This document shows positions 11,043 to 22,195 of a stretch of DNA of 64,000 nt, one piece after another. The notes under the pieces are model-generated. The model saw only the letters and a program-made list of their open reading frames with translations, did no database searches and had not been told where the DNA came from. Positions within the stretch are counted from its first letter, which is position 1, and each line of letters begins with the position of its first letter. Made by a program: the position numbers and the translations under genes. Where the stretch lies: NCBI GenBank assembly GCA_015227615.1, contig JAALGZ010000003.1, positions 124,001 to 188,000 of the forward strand. The letters run 5' to 3'. This DNA is from Labyrinthula sp. Ha (taxonomy: Eukaryota > Sar > Bigyra > Labyrinthulida > Labyrinthulaceae).

Positions 11043-12005
11043 ATGCCAACTCGCCAAAGAAAAGAAGAATATTTTACTCGAATGACCGAACTCTTGGATA
11101 CGTATACACGTGTCTTGGTAGTTCACTGTGACCATGTTGGGTCTCAGCAAATGCACGCTATTCGTCAATCACTTCGTGGATCAGCTGAAGTTTTAATGGG
11201 AAAGAATACATTGATGAGAAAGGTCATCAAAACTTTCTTGGATGCTAACCCAGAACATCCAATTGAGAGTTTGGTTCCCTCCCTTTTAGGAAATGTGGGA
11301 CTAATTTTCACTAACGAAGACTTTGGACCAATCAGAGAAGTAATTGCTGAAAATCGTGTTCCTGCTGCTGCAAAAGCAGGAGTTCTTGCTGAAGTGGATG
11401 TAATTGTTCCTCCAGGACCAACCGGGTGTGATCCAGGGCAAACAAGTTGGTTTCAAGCGCTTAATGTACCAACCAAGATTTCCAGAGGTCAAATTGAAAT
11501 TGTTTCTGAGTTGAAACTTGTTGCGAAGGGAGAAAAAGTAACTCAGTCGCAATCAGCTCTACTCCAGAAGTTGAACATTCGCCCGTTTACATATGGGTTA
11601 GTGCTTAGAGAAGTATATGATAATGGGAAGATTTTCTCTGCAAAAGTTCTGGACATTACATCAGAAGACTTGGAGCAAAAGTTTGCTATTGGTTTAAGAA
11701 GATTTGCAGCTGTTTCCAGAGAGATTGGTGTGCCTACTTTACCAAGTTTGCCTCACAGTTTTGGTACTGGAATCAGAAGATTGATTGCTGTTGCTGGAGA
11801 AACTGGATACTGCTTTGCCGGCATGGAAGAGTGGGATAAGTTGTTCAAAATGGATCCTGAAGAATTAGCTAAGTTGCAAGCTAGCGCTGGAGCATCGGGG
11901 GATGCAGGAGCTGCTGAAGAGAAGGCTGAGGAGAAAGAGGAAGAAGAAGAAGTTGATATGGGAGGGGCAGGTAACTTGTTCGGAGGGGATGAGGACGGGT
12001 ACTAA
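11043..12005 (+). CDS. RPLP0: 60S acidic ribosomal protein P0 (uL10)
   Basis: This is an uninterrupted 320-residue frame from the MPTRQRKEEYF methionine; an in-frame ATG 30 bases upstream adds MKHGLLQKIK, which the family lacks, so the inner start is preferred. Landmarks along the protein are the MGKNTLMRK rRNA-binding block, GNVGLIFTNEDF, KISRGQIEI, QSALLQKLNIRPFTYGL (L10 insertion domain), LPHSFGTGIRRL, the spine helices that bind P1/P2, and an Ala/Glu-rich hinge. P0 anchors the P1/P2 stalk that recruits and activates translation factors on the large ribosomal subunit. The C-terminus is unusual: after a Glu-rich run it reads VDMGGAGNLFGGDEDGY, where most eukaryotes end in DMGFGLFD. The acidic/hydrophobic plan is kept, but with insertions and an added tail. 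No intron is needed. Confidence 0.97.
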   Translation: MPTRQRKEEYFTRMTELLDTYTRVLVVHCDHVGSQQMHAIRQSLRGSAEVLMGKNTLMRKVIKTFLDANPEHPIESLVPSLLGNVGLIFTNEDFGPIREVIAENRVPAAAKAGVLAEVDVIVPPGPTGCDPGQTSWFQALNVPTKISRGQIEIVSELKLVAKGEKVTQSQSALLQKLNIRPFTYGLVLREVYDNGKIFSAKVLDITSEDLEQKFAIGLRRFAAVSREIGVPTLPSLPHSFGTGIRRLIAVAGETGYCFAGMEEWDKLFKMDPEELAKLQASAGASGDAGAAEEKAEEKEEEEEVDMGGAGNLFGGDEDGY

Positions 12006-12189
12006 GTTTTAACTCTAGCTCAACAAGAGTTCATTTTAAACTTCCTCAGGCCATAAATGAATTAAAGTTAAAAGTCTCTTAAGTTGGAACCAAAGGATTC
12101 TGTTATACTTACTACAATGAAGTTAAGATAAAGTCCGTTAAAGGTGAATACAGTATCCGTAATACTACTGGGGTAGTAGATATAACTAA

Positions 12190-12930
12190 TATATAATACG
12201 CTAAGAGTCTCTTAATTCTTCTGAAAATAGCCATCTTTTAATGTTTTCGAACACTTTTACGCTCACTGACTTCGTGAGAATATCAGCTGGATCTTCATCA
12301 CCGTCCGCGTGATCCACCATCCATCTATCTCTTCTAAGACGTTGTCTAGCAAAAAAGTATTTGAGCTCCATATGCCTGGATTTATCAGTAACGTTCTTTC
12401 CCTTGATAACCATAATGGTTCCAGCATTATCGCAATAGATTTTCACGTTGACATTGTTTGTTATAAAGAACTTTAACAGGTTGTTGAACCTCTTCAAAGT
12501 AAATATTCCAGTCGTGAGGCTGAAAGTTCCCATCTATGTACTTGACTTGGCTTTAATCTTCTATTGCTTACTTGGCCAACTAATAGGTGCTCCCTTCCAT
12601 TTGAATATGAATACACTCAAACTTGAAGCATCTCCAGGTACGTTAGCCTAACTGCTGTCCGTGAATAGCTCTACTATATTCTGGTTTGTATTTTTCCTAA
12701 ACTTAATTCCTTGTTTGGGATATTGTTGTAGGTATTTCAATACCTTCTTCACCGTTTTTAAGTGTTGTACACCTGGATTTGCGTTAGACAGGCTTAATCT
12801 ATTTATCAGTCGACGAGTGACTAATAACCTCAACACCGGATTGCCCAAGAAAGTGACTCGCGAAAGGGTCATAAATTTAGACTCAAAGATACAACCAGTG
12901 CTCTCGAACGAACTTAGAAGAAGCTAAGTT
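12190..12930 (-). mobile_element. Ty1/copia 3' fragment (RT end and RNase H)
   Basis: The minus strand shows, at 12648-12872, the copia RT/RNase H connection (HLKTVKKVLKYLQQYPKQGI) and, at 12201-12533, the RNase H end (IYCDNAGTIMVIKGK, SRHMELKYFFARQ, DPADILTKSVSVKVF). It lies just downstream of RPLP0 in opposite orientation. Only the 3' end of the element survives; it is broken and no LTR was recognised. Confidence 0.75.
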
Positions 12931-14195
12931 ATCTAGTTCAAGACAATAGATCAATTTCCGAAAGGTTTAAAGTACTACAAAGTGATTGTTATCCTAGTAT
13001 TCGGAGAAACGAATACAACAATCTTTTATTTTTACTTTTAGATTGGTCGTTAATTCTCTTCCCATGGCTCAAACAGCCACTGTCTAAACTACCTACTTTT
13101 ACCCCAGGACAAAAAGGGTAACTCTATATTGCAAACTCAAATACTATACTAAATCTATTAAGTAGCACAAACTGCAATCGAAGAATAAAGTTCACACAAA
13201 AGTTTGATATAAAAGCTCTACTATTTACATAACGATTTATTGGACTTATATTCAGCTACTTACAAATAAAGTTATTTTAGAATCCTGTTTTTCTCTCTAT
13301 TCTTTTGGAATCCAGTAGTATTAGTTTTAATACCTAAATATAGAATAATATATGAACATATATATATATACGGTGAAAAGCGGACCGTAATGACAGTACC
13401 AAGACACGGGGAGCTCGAAAAAACCTAAAAGTTAAGAACCAACAAACATATTTACTAAGTGTAATAAGATAACAAGTAACGCTCGTCTTTTAAGCTAGTA
13501 CAAGGACGGAAAACTTAAAGACTTCGTCTTTTCTCTGGATCTTTTCTTGGACTACGTGGTCTGTTAGTATTGTGGCTTTGTTGTCTGGTGGTTTGAGTAT
13601 AATTTCTTGTCCTGTTTGGATTTTGGTTGCTTCCTTGGTATCTTGCCGGTATCTCTGGATTCGTTGTTGAATGAACTTTATCCTCTGGCGACTCTTGATT
13701 CTTTGCACAAGCGGCGTTTCTCTGTATTTTCTATGTTTACCCTGTTTATTGTCGTTTCTTTCCTAAACAATAGTAGTTTTCTGTAGTATTATTCCGGGTA
13801 ATTTATATGCAACACCATTTTCCAGACAACTAGTTTCAGGATCCTGTCCCTTCTTCCGTCCGTGCCTGTTACTCGACTAGCACGTGCATCAAACAGGGAA
13901 GTCGCTACGACCGCCGCTTTTTAAGGTAGCTTTGAAAAAAACCACTTTCCTGAAGCCGGACTGACTAGGGTGTTTAGCGAGAGAGTTTTAACGAGAAGCT
14001 TCTCGTTAAGACTCTCCCGTTATCTCGCAAAACAAATATTTAGGCAAAATCGTTCTTGAGAAGTTCTTGTTATCTCGATAAACATGCCTAGTATACGAGT
14101 TAAAACCGTTAAATGCTCTTGTTATTAATATTTGTTAGTGAAGACTAAAATGTCGTCACAATGAATAATGTAACTCTTCATATACTGATCCAGTA
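12931..14195. other. Gene-free stretch
   Basis: No gene is recognised in this AT-rich stretch. A 72-residue minus-strand frame at 13490-13708, rich in Gln, Arg and Lys, has no assignable motif. Around 13970-14085 the plus strand has two partly inverted copies of AACGAGAAGCTTCTCGTT-like text, a small hairpin-forming palindrome. Confidence 0.4.
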
Positions 14196-14199
14196 ATAA

Positions 14200-15500
14200 C
14201 TCTACGAGATTTCTCTGTAAAGACCAGTACTAACACCAAGTCCCATAGTAAAGACAGTATAATACAGTACTGGAGTTCCCGAACTTCCAAACACCAGAAG
14301 TAGTCTCCAATTTTTCTCAATTGGGGTCTGAAAAAAGATCTCCCTTAAGTCTAATGTTGAATATAATCTGGAATCCGAAGGTACCACCTTGATAACATTC
14401 AACTCTGTAATCCTTGTCCCGAAATGTTTAAATATTTATTGATATTAAAAAATAGCGTTTACTATTCTGCAATTGGTTTTCTCGGATACGTCAAGGGTTT
14501 TTGTTGTCGGCTTCGGTACCGGAAAATGGAGCTTCTAAATTGACTCTTTCAGTGTTCTAAATAACCTTCTTTTAAACCTTTTCGAATCCATCAATTGATA
14601 CGTTCAGTTTTCATGTGAGGTAAGGATACCAGTTTACTGATTGTTCCTTTACTATCTCTCGGGTTACAGCTCAAAGTCAATTCGAGGTGGTCTAACTTTA
14701 ATGCACCCTCTCTCAATCCTGTAAATAATTTCGAGTGTTTGTAAACAGTTATTTTAATGATTGTGGATTGTAACAAAATTTCAGATATTTCTTCGTCAGT
14801 AACTGCGGAATTTAACCTGTTTTGACATCGGATTCAAATTCTTTAATAATCCCATTGACATCTATACTGGGTTTTTTATCCTCGAAATAACACCAATGAT
14901 CCAAAGTGTGATTTCCATCTTGTTCCTGGATATAAAATATGTAATCATGTGAAGTTTGGTTTTCGGCCTGGGTAATTACATTACAATTCACACTTGTGGT
15001 TATCAACTCTACTAAAGGAACTTCTATTTCTGGGTTAATCTTCCGAATATCGTGCTCAAGATCTATGAGTTTATCTTTTGCCGCACCCATTTCCAATAAT
15101 ATATCAACTTGTAAGCCTTTTAAAATGGTAAAATCAGGTACTTTAGAGAGGTCGGAAATAATAATTGGAATCTTGATTGTACCATGCTCTTAAATAGCCG
15201 TTCCATAAACATTTTGAACTACGGAATTCTTGAAGCTTACAAAATTAGCGCTGCTGAAATTTTCTTTGAAGTAATTATAGGAAATTGTATTAAAACGCGC
15301 ACCAATTTCAAGCAAAGTTGGCTTTTTGTCGCCTCTAATATCAGCAGTTGGATCTCTCCAGGGGGATCTTGTTTCGGATAGAATTCCACCCACTTCTTTG
15401 TTGCTCTGCTTTTCCCTTGTATCTTTTGATTAAGAATTTGTATTTGAATGGATGTTATCATTTTAACACCATGTCCAGTATTTGAAGCCACAGGTCTTTA
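14200..15500 (-). mobile_element. Ty3/gypsy-like remnant (protease region and RT start)
   Basis: On the minus strand, a protease-like region (about 15190-15393, GARFNTISYNYF) is followed by a linker (14812-15096) and by RT text at 14202-14402 (YSTLDLREIFFQTPIEKN), which resembles the gypsy RT block FSTLDLKSGFHQIP. The order fits Ty3/gypsy. It is strongly decayed, and the MULE element begins at its right edge. Confidence 0.55.
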
Positions 15501-15900
15501 TACTCCAGAGTTTCACACGTCACTGCATTCTAATTGATCAGATTATAAAAAAATATACTTCGCCTGGATTTTGAGTACGCAGACGACAAAATTTCATACT
15601 TTGCGAAAATTTTTAAGTTGCGGAATTGAAATTCGCCTAGAAAATTGAAGGGCACAAACATTCACAACTTGAACCGAAATGATATAAAGGAAAATACAAA
15701 TTTAACAAAAATTCATAAGAAAGAAACTCTTATGAAGGAAAAACACAAAAAAAACTTAAACAGAAACACAAAAAAAGAAACTTAGACGGAATTAAGACGG
15801 TAAAGGCCTCTGGCTCTGCAGAAGAAATGTTGGAAACACTTGAGAATTACGTTGCAGAACGCTTTAGAACTATTAAAAAGTCCTCACACAGCTTCACGAA

Positions 15901-16848
15901 GTGAGAATCAACCAAAAATTTGGAATTGAAGTAGTTAAGTTACGAAGATGTAAAATTGTTTATACTAGCTCAAAAAATTGCACTTTTGAATTTAATCTTA
16001 AGTTTGATTTAAACAAGAACACCTACGTCTTTAAGGTGCTGAACCTAGAACATGTTGGACATGATTTTTGGAAGTTCTCAACAGTGAAGAAGTACTTAAA
16101 TGACTTAACAGAAGCTGAACTGGAAGCTTTGCATACACTAGGTAGAGCTGAAACTTCAATTGCTGCAGCAGAATTAGCTCTTCACAGGACTTTTCCAGGA
16201 ACCGTGTACGACAAAACCTTGATCAAACGTGAGATGGTGAAAGCAAGATCCAACAAAGAAGATTCAGGAGATAGTAATATAGAGGTATTGGTCCAATGTG
16301 GTCATCGCTGCCAAGCCAGAGGTGGAAAATTCGAACTCTACTTTAATAGATCTGCTCAGGACAAGGCACAGTTTCGTGGATTAAAATTTCAGGAACTAGA
16401 ACAGAAACAACTAGCATCCATCTACATCGATTGTATCCAGATAGATACGACCCACGACATCTCCCGGTATAAAATGTTAGTAATGATGCCAGTGGGTGTC
16501 GATTGCTTCTTCAGGTTCATTTCATTTGGATGTAGCTTCATGGAAACAGAGAACAGTTTGGACGAGGTAAAAGGTTTGAGATTAATTAGCCTAACAGGTG
16601 CCAAAGTACTCATGAGTGATGGATCTAAGTCACTTGCAAAAACTGCTAGGGAGCTTCACTCTACTCACATTCAATCTCTGAAGCATTTTCTTGCCAGTTT
16701 ATCTTCGTGTTGCAAGTCTTTGTCTGGCGAAGATTTGTCACATTTCAGGGCAAGCATAAATAAAATCTTGTGCGAAACATTCACTTCACCATCTACACTT
16801 GTACCTTTTATTGAAACTCTTCTCAAATGTTACCAAAACCCACCTTAA
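15901..16848 (+). pseudogene. MULE transposase N-terminal and DDE part, copy 1
   Basis: The 315-residue frame has an N-terminal zinc-binding-like region (CKIVYTSSKNCTFEFNLKF, then EHVGHDF), the helical stretch TSIAAAELALHRTFPG, the first catalytic Asp in QIDTTHDISRYKM, MMPVGVDCFFRFISFG, and the second in LMSDGSKSLAKTA. The frame ends before the catalytic Glu, which lies downstream in another frame. It is a plain cut-and-paste transposase fossil. Confidence 0.75.
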
Positions 16849-17553
16849 CAAGATTTCCAAAAAAACTTAATTAAAAAAAAGACTCCATTTGTTGGACTTC
16901 CACACAAAAAAACTTAACTTTCAACAACAAGACTACACAAAGAGTTGAATCTATGCATAGTAGTTTCAAAAGTAAGGGTATTTTGAGAAAATCTTGACTG
17001 AAATGGACGTTGGATGAGGTTGTAAATTATCATGATGGGCTTGTTCAGAAATATATCAACGGAACTATCTAGAAGCTAAGATCATTAATAACATCTGATG
17101 CTAAACTTTCATCTAAATTGAAAATTTTCTGAAAAATGAGAGTAGGGAGATGTATTGTACCTATATCCGAATGTATAAATCTGACGTTAAATTTGAAGTA
17201 ATGGGTGAGAACCAGGAAAGAAATTTCATCATAAAACTAATTGAGAAGAACGGCTCAAAGTTTCCATGTTGCACATGTTCAGTGTGGACAAATATGCATT
17301 TGTCAAGTAGACATTTTGCAAGGATATATGTCCCACTTGGTCTAGATTTTTTTTGATCCAAATTAATTGTTATCTAGATGAAACTATCGTAATCATCCTT
17401 TGTACAAGAGAGTTTTAACAACATTGGGCAGGGTTCAAACAATAAAACTGATGGTGATGGAGTTTAGAGTCCAAATTCCAGATCTGAAAAACTTCAAAAC
17501 ATCAGCAAACCTTCAATTAAATATTCAAAAATGTTGGCTGAACCTAAGTTGTT

Positions 17554-17820
17554 GTGCACCGAAGCATCTCAGATAAGCGAAGTTGGCGTAAAACTTTTGC
17601 AGCCATAAGAATGATGCGCAAGTCATTTCGTAATAATGTGGATGGGGTTTTCTATGATCCAGAGCTTGAGGAAGTAACAGATCTATGTCAAGAAACAGCA
17701 GTGAACTTGGAATCAGTTTTGAACATCAAATCAACAGCCAAGAGAAAAAGAATATATAAGCTTGGGGTTGAAAAGAATCAATCGCGTCTGAGTGTAGAAT
17801 TAAAAAAAAATAAAAAGTAA
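17554..17820 (+). pseudogene. MULE transposase C-terminal tail, copy 1
   Basis: The basic tail (SWRKTFAAIRMMRKSFRNN) matches the 3' frame of copy 2 (GWRKVFTTVRKMRRVLQNN), which shows that both elements keep the same C-terminal region after the SWIM finger. Confidence 0.65.
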
Positions 17821-17966
17821 TAAATTATATTTTCCTTGAACTCTTGACTTGAACTTTATCCATTTATATTTTTTTCCAAACGGCCAACCTAAACCCCATC
17901 CCTCTTCAGAGTAAAATTCAATTTAGCAAACATTTTGAAAATTATATACCTTCTTGAAGTTTTCAA

Positions 17967-18120
17967 TTATATAAAACATGTTGAGCTTTCTTTTTCTTTT
18001 TAAAATATAAATTAAACTTTTTGTTATATAAAACGTGTTGAGCTTTCTTTTTCTTTTCATATATAAATATAAGTTTAACTTAGGTGTAACTTTTTTAGCT
18101 TTCTTCTTTTCTTTTTCTTG
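17967..18120 (+). repeat. Short tandem repeat, about 57-bp period
   Basis: TTATATAAAACATGTTGAGC plus a pyrimidine-rich run begins at 17967 and recurs at 18024 with one change in the quoted part. A third, weaker copy follows to about 18120. It lies between the two MULE copies. Confidence 0.7.
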
Positions 18121-18799
18121 AGATTCTTTAGCTCTATTCTTTATCTTTTATATTTGTAGGAACATCCAACTTGAAAATCCTTGAATAACCTAAAAAAATA
18201 ATATGATTTTTATTTGAATATATGCAGTAATAGAGAAATCCGCGTTTTTAACATGCGTGTAGTTTACACTCAACATTTGATTGGTGGAATTTCAATGTGA
18301 ATGGCCAATTATGTCATAGTTGAAATTAAGGCATTAATGACATTTGTGATTTCAGGATTTCAAATTTGGACCATATAGCCAAAAAATCATACTTTACGAA
18401 AATTCGGAGCTGGTGGAGTTGAAAAGTGGGCCATTTGACCCAAAATCAGAGAAAACAAAAGAAGGAAAAAATGCAAAAAATTAGGAACAGTATTGAGGAC
18501 GTCTCAACTTCGGAAAACGACACAGAGAACGCCCCAGAAAGGACAGAGCTAGAAGTGTGGGAACATGTTAAACCTGCCACAGAAGACAAGATGTTTTTGC
18601 ACGTTTCAACGGTTGAAAACGGTCGCTTTAAGTGCTTCAAGAGAACATCAGTGTTTTTTTGTGCAGCACTAAGTAAAGTTAAATTTGGAATGGACATAAG
18701 AAAATAGAAACGTTGTATCATTCAGTGTAGCTCCTCTAAAAATTATCAATTTCAATTTACTCTTAACTTTGATTCAACGAAAATGAAATATTTTTTAAA

Positions 18800-19342
18800 G
18801 TGATTGAGTCAAATCACACTGGTCATGAATTTAAAACTCTTGAGGAAAATATTCAACAATTACCAGCAAATGAATTTCTGTTCATTCAAACTCTTTTCAT
18901 TGCTGAAACTAACACTTCAGCAGCTATGATTGCTTTACATCGCTCATTTCCTGGAGTTTTGTTCTTAAAACGATTAATTAGACGTGTAATGAACAAAGCT
19001 AAAGAAAATAATTCTAATTCTGAAGATACTAATCTTGTTAAATTAATGAATTGTGGAAATAAATGTATTTTAAGAGTCGGATCTTTCAATTTAAACTTCA
19101 ATCATGGTTCAATTTTAACTGGAGTTACGTTTCAAGAGGCTCTTCAATTGAAATTAGCTGAACTTTACGGTGATTCTATTCAAATGGACACTACACATGG
19201 ACTTACAAGATATCGTCTTGTTGCTATGTTCCCTGTAGGAGTTGATTATTTCTTAAAAACAATCAATTTTGGGTTCACGATGATGGAAAATGAGAACTCA
19301 AACGATGTGAAACGTGGGCTAAAAGAGCTTAATCTTAACTAA
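18800..19342 (+). pseudogene. MULE transposase DDE part, copy 2
   Basis: The frame matches copy 1 through the helical block TNTSAAMIALHRSFPG, the first catalytic Asp in QMDTTHGLTRYRL and the VGVDYFLKTINFGF strand. It ends just before the second-Asp block, which is in the next frame (19352-19618). Confidence 0.75.
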
Positions 19343-19351
19343 ACTGAGGTA

Positions 19352-19618
19352 ATGATGCCAGATGGTAGTCCTGCACTGGCTAAAGTAGCTAAACGTTGTG
19401 GAACTAAGAACATTTCCTGCTTAAAAAACCTTGAAGCATACTTTTCTGAAGGAGATAAAGGTCTTAAAGTTTCAGATTTAGTTGAATTTAGAAAACAATT
19501 AATTGAAATTATTACAGGATCCTTTCCAAATCTTAGAGCTTTAGACAATTCTTTTAAAGAGATGACGGAAAAGTTTACAGAACCTGCTCAGCAAAAATAT
19601 TTAAAGTCTCTAGTGTGA
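19352..19618 (+). pseudogene. MULE transposase second-Asp block, copy 2
   Basis: MMPDGSPALAKVAKR matches the second-Asp block of copy 1 (SDGSKSLAKTAREL). The LKNLEAYFS helix and the following region align with the copy 1 frame end. Confidence 0.65.
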
Positions 19619-20145
19619 CTCCAACAAATGCTTTTTTCATCTTTCTCTAAAGAATTTTTAACATTTGCTCATCGAGCAACGCAAAGAGTAGAATCCTTTC
19701 ATTCAAAGTTAAAAGCAAGACGAAGGAAGCAGAATTTTAAAACTTAGACTTTAGATGACTTAATCAAACATTACGAAATAGTTGTTAACCTGTACTTCAA
19801 CACTACACTAGAAAAAATCAAAAAATTAGTTAAGAAAGATGTTAAAGTTTGCAAAGAAGTTGAAGATTTGATGTTGTTGGAGCTGAAGTTGATGCACAGT
19901 TGCTGGATTCAACAGGAACCTGAGCCAAACAAATACATTTTTATTGATTCTACATCTAGGGTTAGAAGAACACATCTTCTAACTGTAAAAAAATTAAAAA
20001 TGATGTTGTGCCTAAGTGCACATGTGCCACATGGCAAAATCATCACCTACCTTGCAGGCATTTTGCAAGGGTGTGTGACAAAAGAAGAGAAAAAATTATA
20101 AATCCTGGTAACCTGCTTCCTAGATGAAGGTACCAGGACAATCCA

Positions 20146-20529
20146 TTGTACCAAGTGGCGTTAAAAGAGCTGGGAAGAGTAAAAACACCTGAGACAAAAG
20201 GGATCGAGTTCAAAGTAAAAGTTGCAGATCTAGAGATGAAAGCTGTTCCTAAAAGTGGCGAAGCTAAGTACTCCCGTCTCCTCGCTGAATGCAAGTTGCT
20301 TGCGGAAAAAGCAAAACATTCAGACGAGGGATGGAGGAAAGTCTTTACAACGGTGAGAAAAATGAGGCGCGTCTTGCAAAATAATCCTGATGTAAATTTT
20401 GCACAGCTACAGTGCGTCTCAGATGACACCGTTGTGACTTTTGAATCCCCCAGGAAGCGCCAGAGGAAAACCCGCACTACCCAGGCTGTAAGCCCAAGTA
20501 GATTAGATTTTTCCTCACTTAGCCAGTAA
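20146..20529 (+). pseudogene. MULE transposase C-terminal tail, copy 2
   Basis: The 127-residue basic tail (AKHSDEGWRKVFTTVRKMRRV ... SPRKRQRKTRT) follows the SWIM finger and is related to 17554-17820. The RKRQRKTR cluster could be a nuclear localisation signal. Confidence 0.55.
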
Positions 20530-20559
20530 CCTTTAAGGTCTAAGCCTGCACTAATCTGC

Positions 20560-20970
20560 TTCGATCTTTTGTTTGAGAATATTTTTATTTGACTGATCTT
20601 GCATCGACATTTTGATTGAGTTTTTTTTTTGAATGAATTTGCATCGATATTTTTTTTAACTTTCATCATTTTTCTTTTTTACATTTTTTTATCTAAAACG
20701 TACATCCTGTTTCTTTTTCATATTCTTTTTTGTTTAACCATTAATCCTGTTTCTTCTTGAAGTTTTTGTTATCTAAATGTTGCCTCGTTTTTGTTTTTCA
20801 TATTCGTTTTTGTTTAAACTATGATCCTATTTTTTCAATATATATTTTTTCTGAAACGTGCATCCTGTTTCCTTTTCATATTCTTTCCTCCTTAAGTTTT
20901 CATACTGGTTCTTTTTCATAATTTTTTATCTAAAACCTGTATCCTGTTTCTTTTTCGTAATCGTTTCATT
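20560..20970 (+). repeat. Degenerate T-rich tandem repeat in the MULE 3' region
   Basis: A motif like ATCCTGTTTCTTTTTCATAT recurs about every 55-75 bases (near 20706, 20744, 20869, 20940) with variable links such as TATCTAAAACGTAC. It lies between the transposase tail and the candidate 3' end of MULE copy 2. Confidence 0.65.
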
Positions 20971-21451
20971 TTGGCTTTATATTCTTCTTGGTTGCTTTTT
21001 ATATAAACCTAAAGAACAAAGAAAAGAAAAAAGTTTATTCATAAGCAGTGAGAGGCACTGCATGTCTCTCGCACTTTTTTTAAACCTCTCTTGGAGGTTG
21101 TGATCCTTTGATCGTCTTTTCATGTGCATTTTCTGATTGTAGGACTGTGCTTTTTGAATTTAATATGCTGTAATTGGTCATTTCAAAATAGGGTCAATGA
21201 ATTGGCGAGTGTAGATTACATGCGTGTAATAAAAGTAATACCCCTTCCCAGTTCTTCCTTTCTTCGGTCATCCCACGCCGTTCTTCCTTTTTAGTTCCCA
21301 ACAAAAATATTTTGATTTTTAGAAAGTTAAAGCTTGGTCAATAGAATACCACGTGTTTTTTACATGTGTCTTAGAAAACCTAAACCTACCAGTTCATGTA
21401 CAGGTCTTCAGTTTGTAAAACAGAGCCCAAGTATGAAATATTAAACTTAAA

Positions 21452-21472
21452 CACAGTACAGCATTACTGTGT
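21452..21472. repeat. Small inverted repeat upstream of 21494 gene
   Basis: ACACAGTA and TACTGTGT are separated by a few bases, about 20 bases before the start codon. It may form a hairpin in the 5' leader or promoter; the function is unknown. Confidence 0.4.
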
Positions 21473-21493
21473 TACCTATATAACCTGCTATTT

Positions 21494-22195
21494 ATGAAGT
21501 GGTTTATGCACTTGTCACACTTTGTCTCATTTGTTGTTCTCATTCAAAGTCAAGACACAGAAAACCTTGATCTGCATGAATTGGATAAGAATCTTCCTCC
21601 TTTAGGCGGCTATGAAGGCGATCCTACAGATATGAAGTACATTCTTTGTGAAACTTGTGAAGCTTTGCTTAATGCTTCCCTTAAAATCCTAACCCACGAA
21701 ATAAATTCAAATCAAAAGCTTAAGAAAAACAAATTTCTATCAACAAAAATACTGGAAAACTCGCATAGCAGTATTTGTGATGCATCAACTGAAATAGGTT
21801 CTTGGATTACCAAGTATGATATCGATGAGTCAACGGATTACTTGAAGTTAATTAAAAAGAAAAAGAAAGGAAAATGCAAATCAAAGTGCAAGACTATTGA
21901 AATGACATGCGAAGAAGTTTTTAAAGAAGCTAAGGATGCATATTATCTGACCATTATTTCGAAAGCAAAACAGTTTAACTATATTTTTAACAAGAGAAGT
22001 AAAGATCTACTTTTTAAAGATTTAAGAGAAGAAATTTGCATGAAGAAACTTTCAAAAGCTGGATTTTATGGAAGCTGTGGTAGAGAAATAAACGTGGCTG
22101 ATAATAGAGAGAAATTTAATGAAGAATGGGAAAGAGAAAGTAAAAAAGATTCATGGTATACTAAAATAACTAATCTCGCTAAACTAGAACTCTGA
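21494..22195 (+). CDS. Secreted Cys-rich protein, Canopy/saposin-like candidate
   Basis: A 233-residue frame with an N-terminal signal peptide (MKWFMHLSHFVSFVVLIQS), so the protein enters the secretory pathway. The mature part has a CETC pair (LCETCEALLNASLKIL), a Cys in SICDASTEI, a Lys-rich loop with CKSKC, then MTCEEVFKEAKDAYY, REEICMKKL and YGSCGRE. A CxxC followed by a helix, a middle Cys, a Cys before a long helix, and two late Cys is the pattern of Canopy/MSAP-type (saposin-fold) ER proteins, which assist receptor folding or maturation. The match rests on Cys spacing and helices, not on close identity, so the family is tentative. No intron is needed. It is the only host gene between the MULE block and the methyltransferase retroelement. 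Confidence 0.6.
   Translation: MKWFMHLSHFVSFVVLIQSQDTENLDLHELDKNLPPLGGYEGDPTDMKYILCETCEALLNASLKILTHEINSNQKLKKNKFLSTKILENSHSSICDASTEIGSWITKYDIDESTDYLKLIKKKKKGKCKSKCKTIEMTCEEVFKEAKDAYYLTIISKAKQFNYIFNKRSKDLLFKDLREEICMKKLSKAGFYGSCGREINVADNREKFNEEWERESKKDSWYTKITNLAKLEL

Larger units (their letters stand above)
15570..17830 (+). mobile_element. MULE-family DNA transposon, copy 1 (broken)
   Basis: This encodes a MULE-type DDE transposase related to copy 2. The catalytic blocks are QIDTTH (first Asp, near 16440), MSDGSKSL (second Asp, near 16612) and TQRVESMHSS (Glu, near 16945). A SWIM zinc-finger-like segment follows at about 17255-17320, in which one Cys is replaced by Ser (CTCSVWTNMHLSSRHF). A conserved C-terminal tail lies at 17554-17820 (WRKTFAAIRMMRKSF). 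The parts lie in several frames, so the gene is a pseudogene. The 5' leader around 15590 shares ATACTTTGCGAAAATT-like text with copy 2. Confidence 0.75.
18250..21230 (+). mobile_element. MULE-family DNA transposon, copy 2, with candidate terminal inverted repeats
   Basis: Imperfect inverted repeats, TGCGTGTAGTTTACACTC near 18254 and the reverse complement of GAGTGTAGATTACATGCG near 21208, may be the ends. The plus strand codes for a transposase in several frames: QMDTTHGLTRYR (first Asp, about 19188), MMPDGSPALAKVAKR (second Asp, about 19352), ATQRVESFHSKLKAR (Glu, about 19677), a full SWIM finger (CTCATWQNHHLPCRHF, about 20012) and the basic C-terminal tail. A stop follows LKELNLN at 19340 and further breaks separate the later blocks, so it is inactive. 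No clear target duplication was found. Confidence 0.65.

Noticed and set aside
13970-14085. AAGCTTCTCG-type palindromes that could be a terminator or MITE
   Set aside because: The repeats are short and imperfect, without target duplication or a neighbouring gene end.
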